A stretch of 41,548 nucleotides of DNA, taken from the NCBI RefSeq assembly GCF_001426405.1, contig NZ_LMEP01000027.1:1-41548 (forward strand), given 5' to 3'. This stretch comes from Streptomyces sp. Root1304. GTDB lineage: Bacteria > Actinomycetota > Actinomycetes > Streptomycetales > Streptomycetaceae. The notes below the pieces were generated by a model. The model was given only the letters and a program-made list of their open reading frames with translations, made no database searches and was not told the origin of the DNA. The translations under genes were made by a program, and so were the position numbers. Below, in pieces: positions 40,942 to 41,548 of the stretch (positions are counted from its first letter, which is position 1; each line of letters begins with the position of its first letter).

Positions 40942-41406
40942 GTGACCTCGGAGGCAGGCGCCGGAGACTTCGCCGCGGTCGGCGGCGCGTACGCCGACCA
41001 CTCCGCGGGCGGGCGGGGCCGGCTGCGGCACGATCTGGTGGCGCGGCGCCTTCTGGACGAACTGCCGCGCCGTCCCTGCCACGTGCTCGATGTCGGGTGC
41101 GGGAACGGCGAGATGGTGCTGCGGCTCGCCGAGGCGGGGCACCGGGTGACCGGTGTCGATCCGTCCGCCGGGATGCTCCGGGCCGCGGCGGAGCGTGTCG
41201 CCGCCCGTCCCGGTCCTGCTGGGCGGGTGCGGTTCGTCGAGGCGGACATCGGCACCCTGGACCTCGGTGGGGCGCGCTTCGACGCGGTGTGCTGCCACGG
41301 GGTCCTGATGTATCTGGACGAGTCCGGCCCTGCGGTCGCCCGGCTGGCCGGGCTGGTGGCGGCGGGCGGGGTCCTGAGCGTCCTCGCCAGGAATCGGCGG
41401 TCCTAG
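40942..41406 (+). pseudogene. SAM-dependent methyltransferase truncated at a MITE
   Basis: The GTG at 40942 has GGAGG nine bases upstream and opens a methyltransferase: DFAAVGGAYADHSAGGRGRL, motif I CHVLDVGCGNGEMVLRLAEA, motif II HRVTGVDPSAGML, VRFVEADIGTLDLGGARFDA and GLVAAGGVLSVLARN. The protein then ends as RRS-stop, and the TAG stop codon is the CTAG end of the MITE at 41403. About 154 residues remain of an expected 250 or so; the later strands of the fold are missing. The rest may continue beyond the element, outside the window, so an insertion-disrupted gene is most likely. Confidence 0.6.
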
Positions 41407-41548
41407 GGTCTGTCGTCACACTCCCGTCGTTGCCCGGAGGGCGGCCCCGCGGCATCTGGTGCGTGCTCTCGGCGTGCCGGGCGGAAGCCCTCGTACTGGA
41501 CCGTACTCGGGCTTTCGCCCGGTGCGGCGAGAGCGCGTGCCAGGCGTC
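41403..41548. mobile_element. MITE copy 2, running off the window end
   Basis: From the CTAG at 41403 the sequence follows the first MITE copy (14067-14246) in the same orientation for all 146 remaining bases, with only about seven differences, all transitions (for example GGTCTG for GGCCTG). The right end and inverted repeat lie beyond the window. It begins at the TAG stop of the methyltransferase fragment. Confidence 0.85.

Overview
The window looks like a piece of a Streptomyces (or close actinomycete) chromosome. It is very GC-rich throughout, codon third positions are almost all G or C, GTG and TTG starts occur, and the families present are typical of Streptomyces: a NarL-type two-component pair, a Fic-like toxin pair, a DUF4097/DrrAB cluster, a TipA-type MerR regulator and a LacI-controlled sugar operon. 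No RNA genes, CRISPR arrays or phage structural genes were seen.

Layout. 416-2482 (minus): NarL-type response regulator and histidine kinase. 2701-4798 (plus): two overlapping genes that both read as AlkB-like 2-oxoglutarate/Fe(II) dioxygenases. A perfect 24-bp hairpin precedes them, and their best Shine-Dalgarno sequence lies inside its 3' arm. 4861-6393: a leucine-rich-repeat-variant/HEAT-like protein. 6505-8436 (minus): degenerate Fic-type toxin with antitoxin, and a TOPRIM protein overlapping a small partner. 8585-8998: remnant of a methyltransferase. 9148-10640: F420/NADP-reductase-like enzyme divergent from an HxlR regulator, then a 57-residue protein and a 17-bp bidirectional terminator.

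10743-14864 (minus): a ribbon-helix-helix (HicB-like) protein, a DUF4097 protein and a DrrAB-type ABC exporter. Two helically phased arrays of the palindrome TGGCGCCA lie upstream of the ribbon-helix-helix gene and upstream of the ABC genes, suggesting one autoregulated regulon. A 180-bp MITE sits between the first two genes. 14869-17443: TipA-type regulator with a 19-bp-spacer promoter, MFS exporter, small hypothetical protein. 17476-25091 (minus): class V aminotransferase, sugar-binding lipoprotein, two CUT1 permeases, GH36 alpha-galactosidase and LacI regulator; the genes up to the galactosidase overlap or are two bases apart, and a LacI-type operator overlaps the first start codon.

25206-27055: three small unrelated genes. 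27195-32604: a TetR regulator divergent from a Baeyer-Villiger-type monooxygenase, an AurF-like diiron protein and a ferredoxin/ferredoxin-NADP-reductase fusion, which together look like an oxidation module with its own electron supply. 33109-40826 (plus): a helical-repeat protein, an Hsp90-family ATPase directly abutting a 1012-residue TPR-type protein, and a membrane protein; the Hsp90/TPR pair looks like a bacterial chaperone and co-chaperone unit. 40942-41548: an N-terminal methyltransferase fragment ending exactly at a second MITE copy, which runs off the window.

The most interesting items are the paired dioxygenases with the sequestering hairpin, the phased TGGCGCCA arrays, the MITE copies inserted at CTAG stop codons, and the Hsp90/TPR operon.
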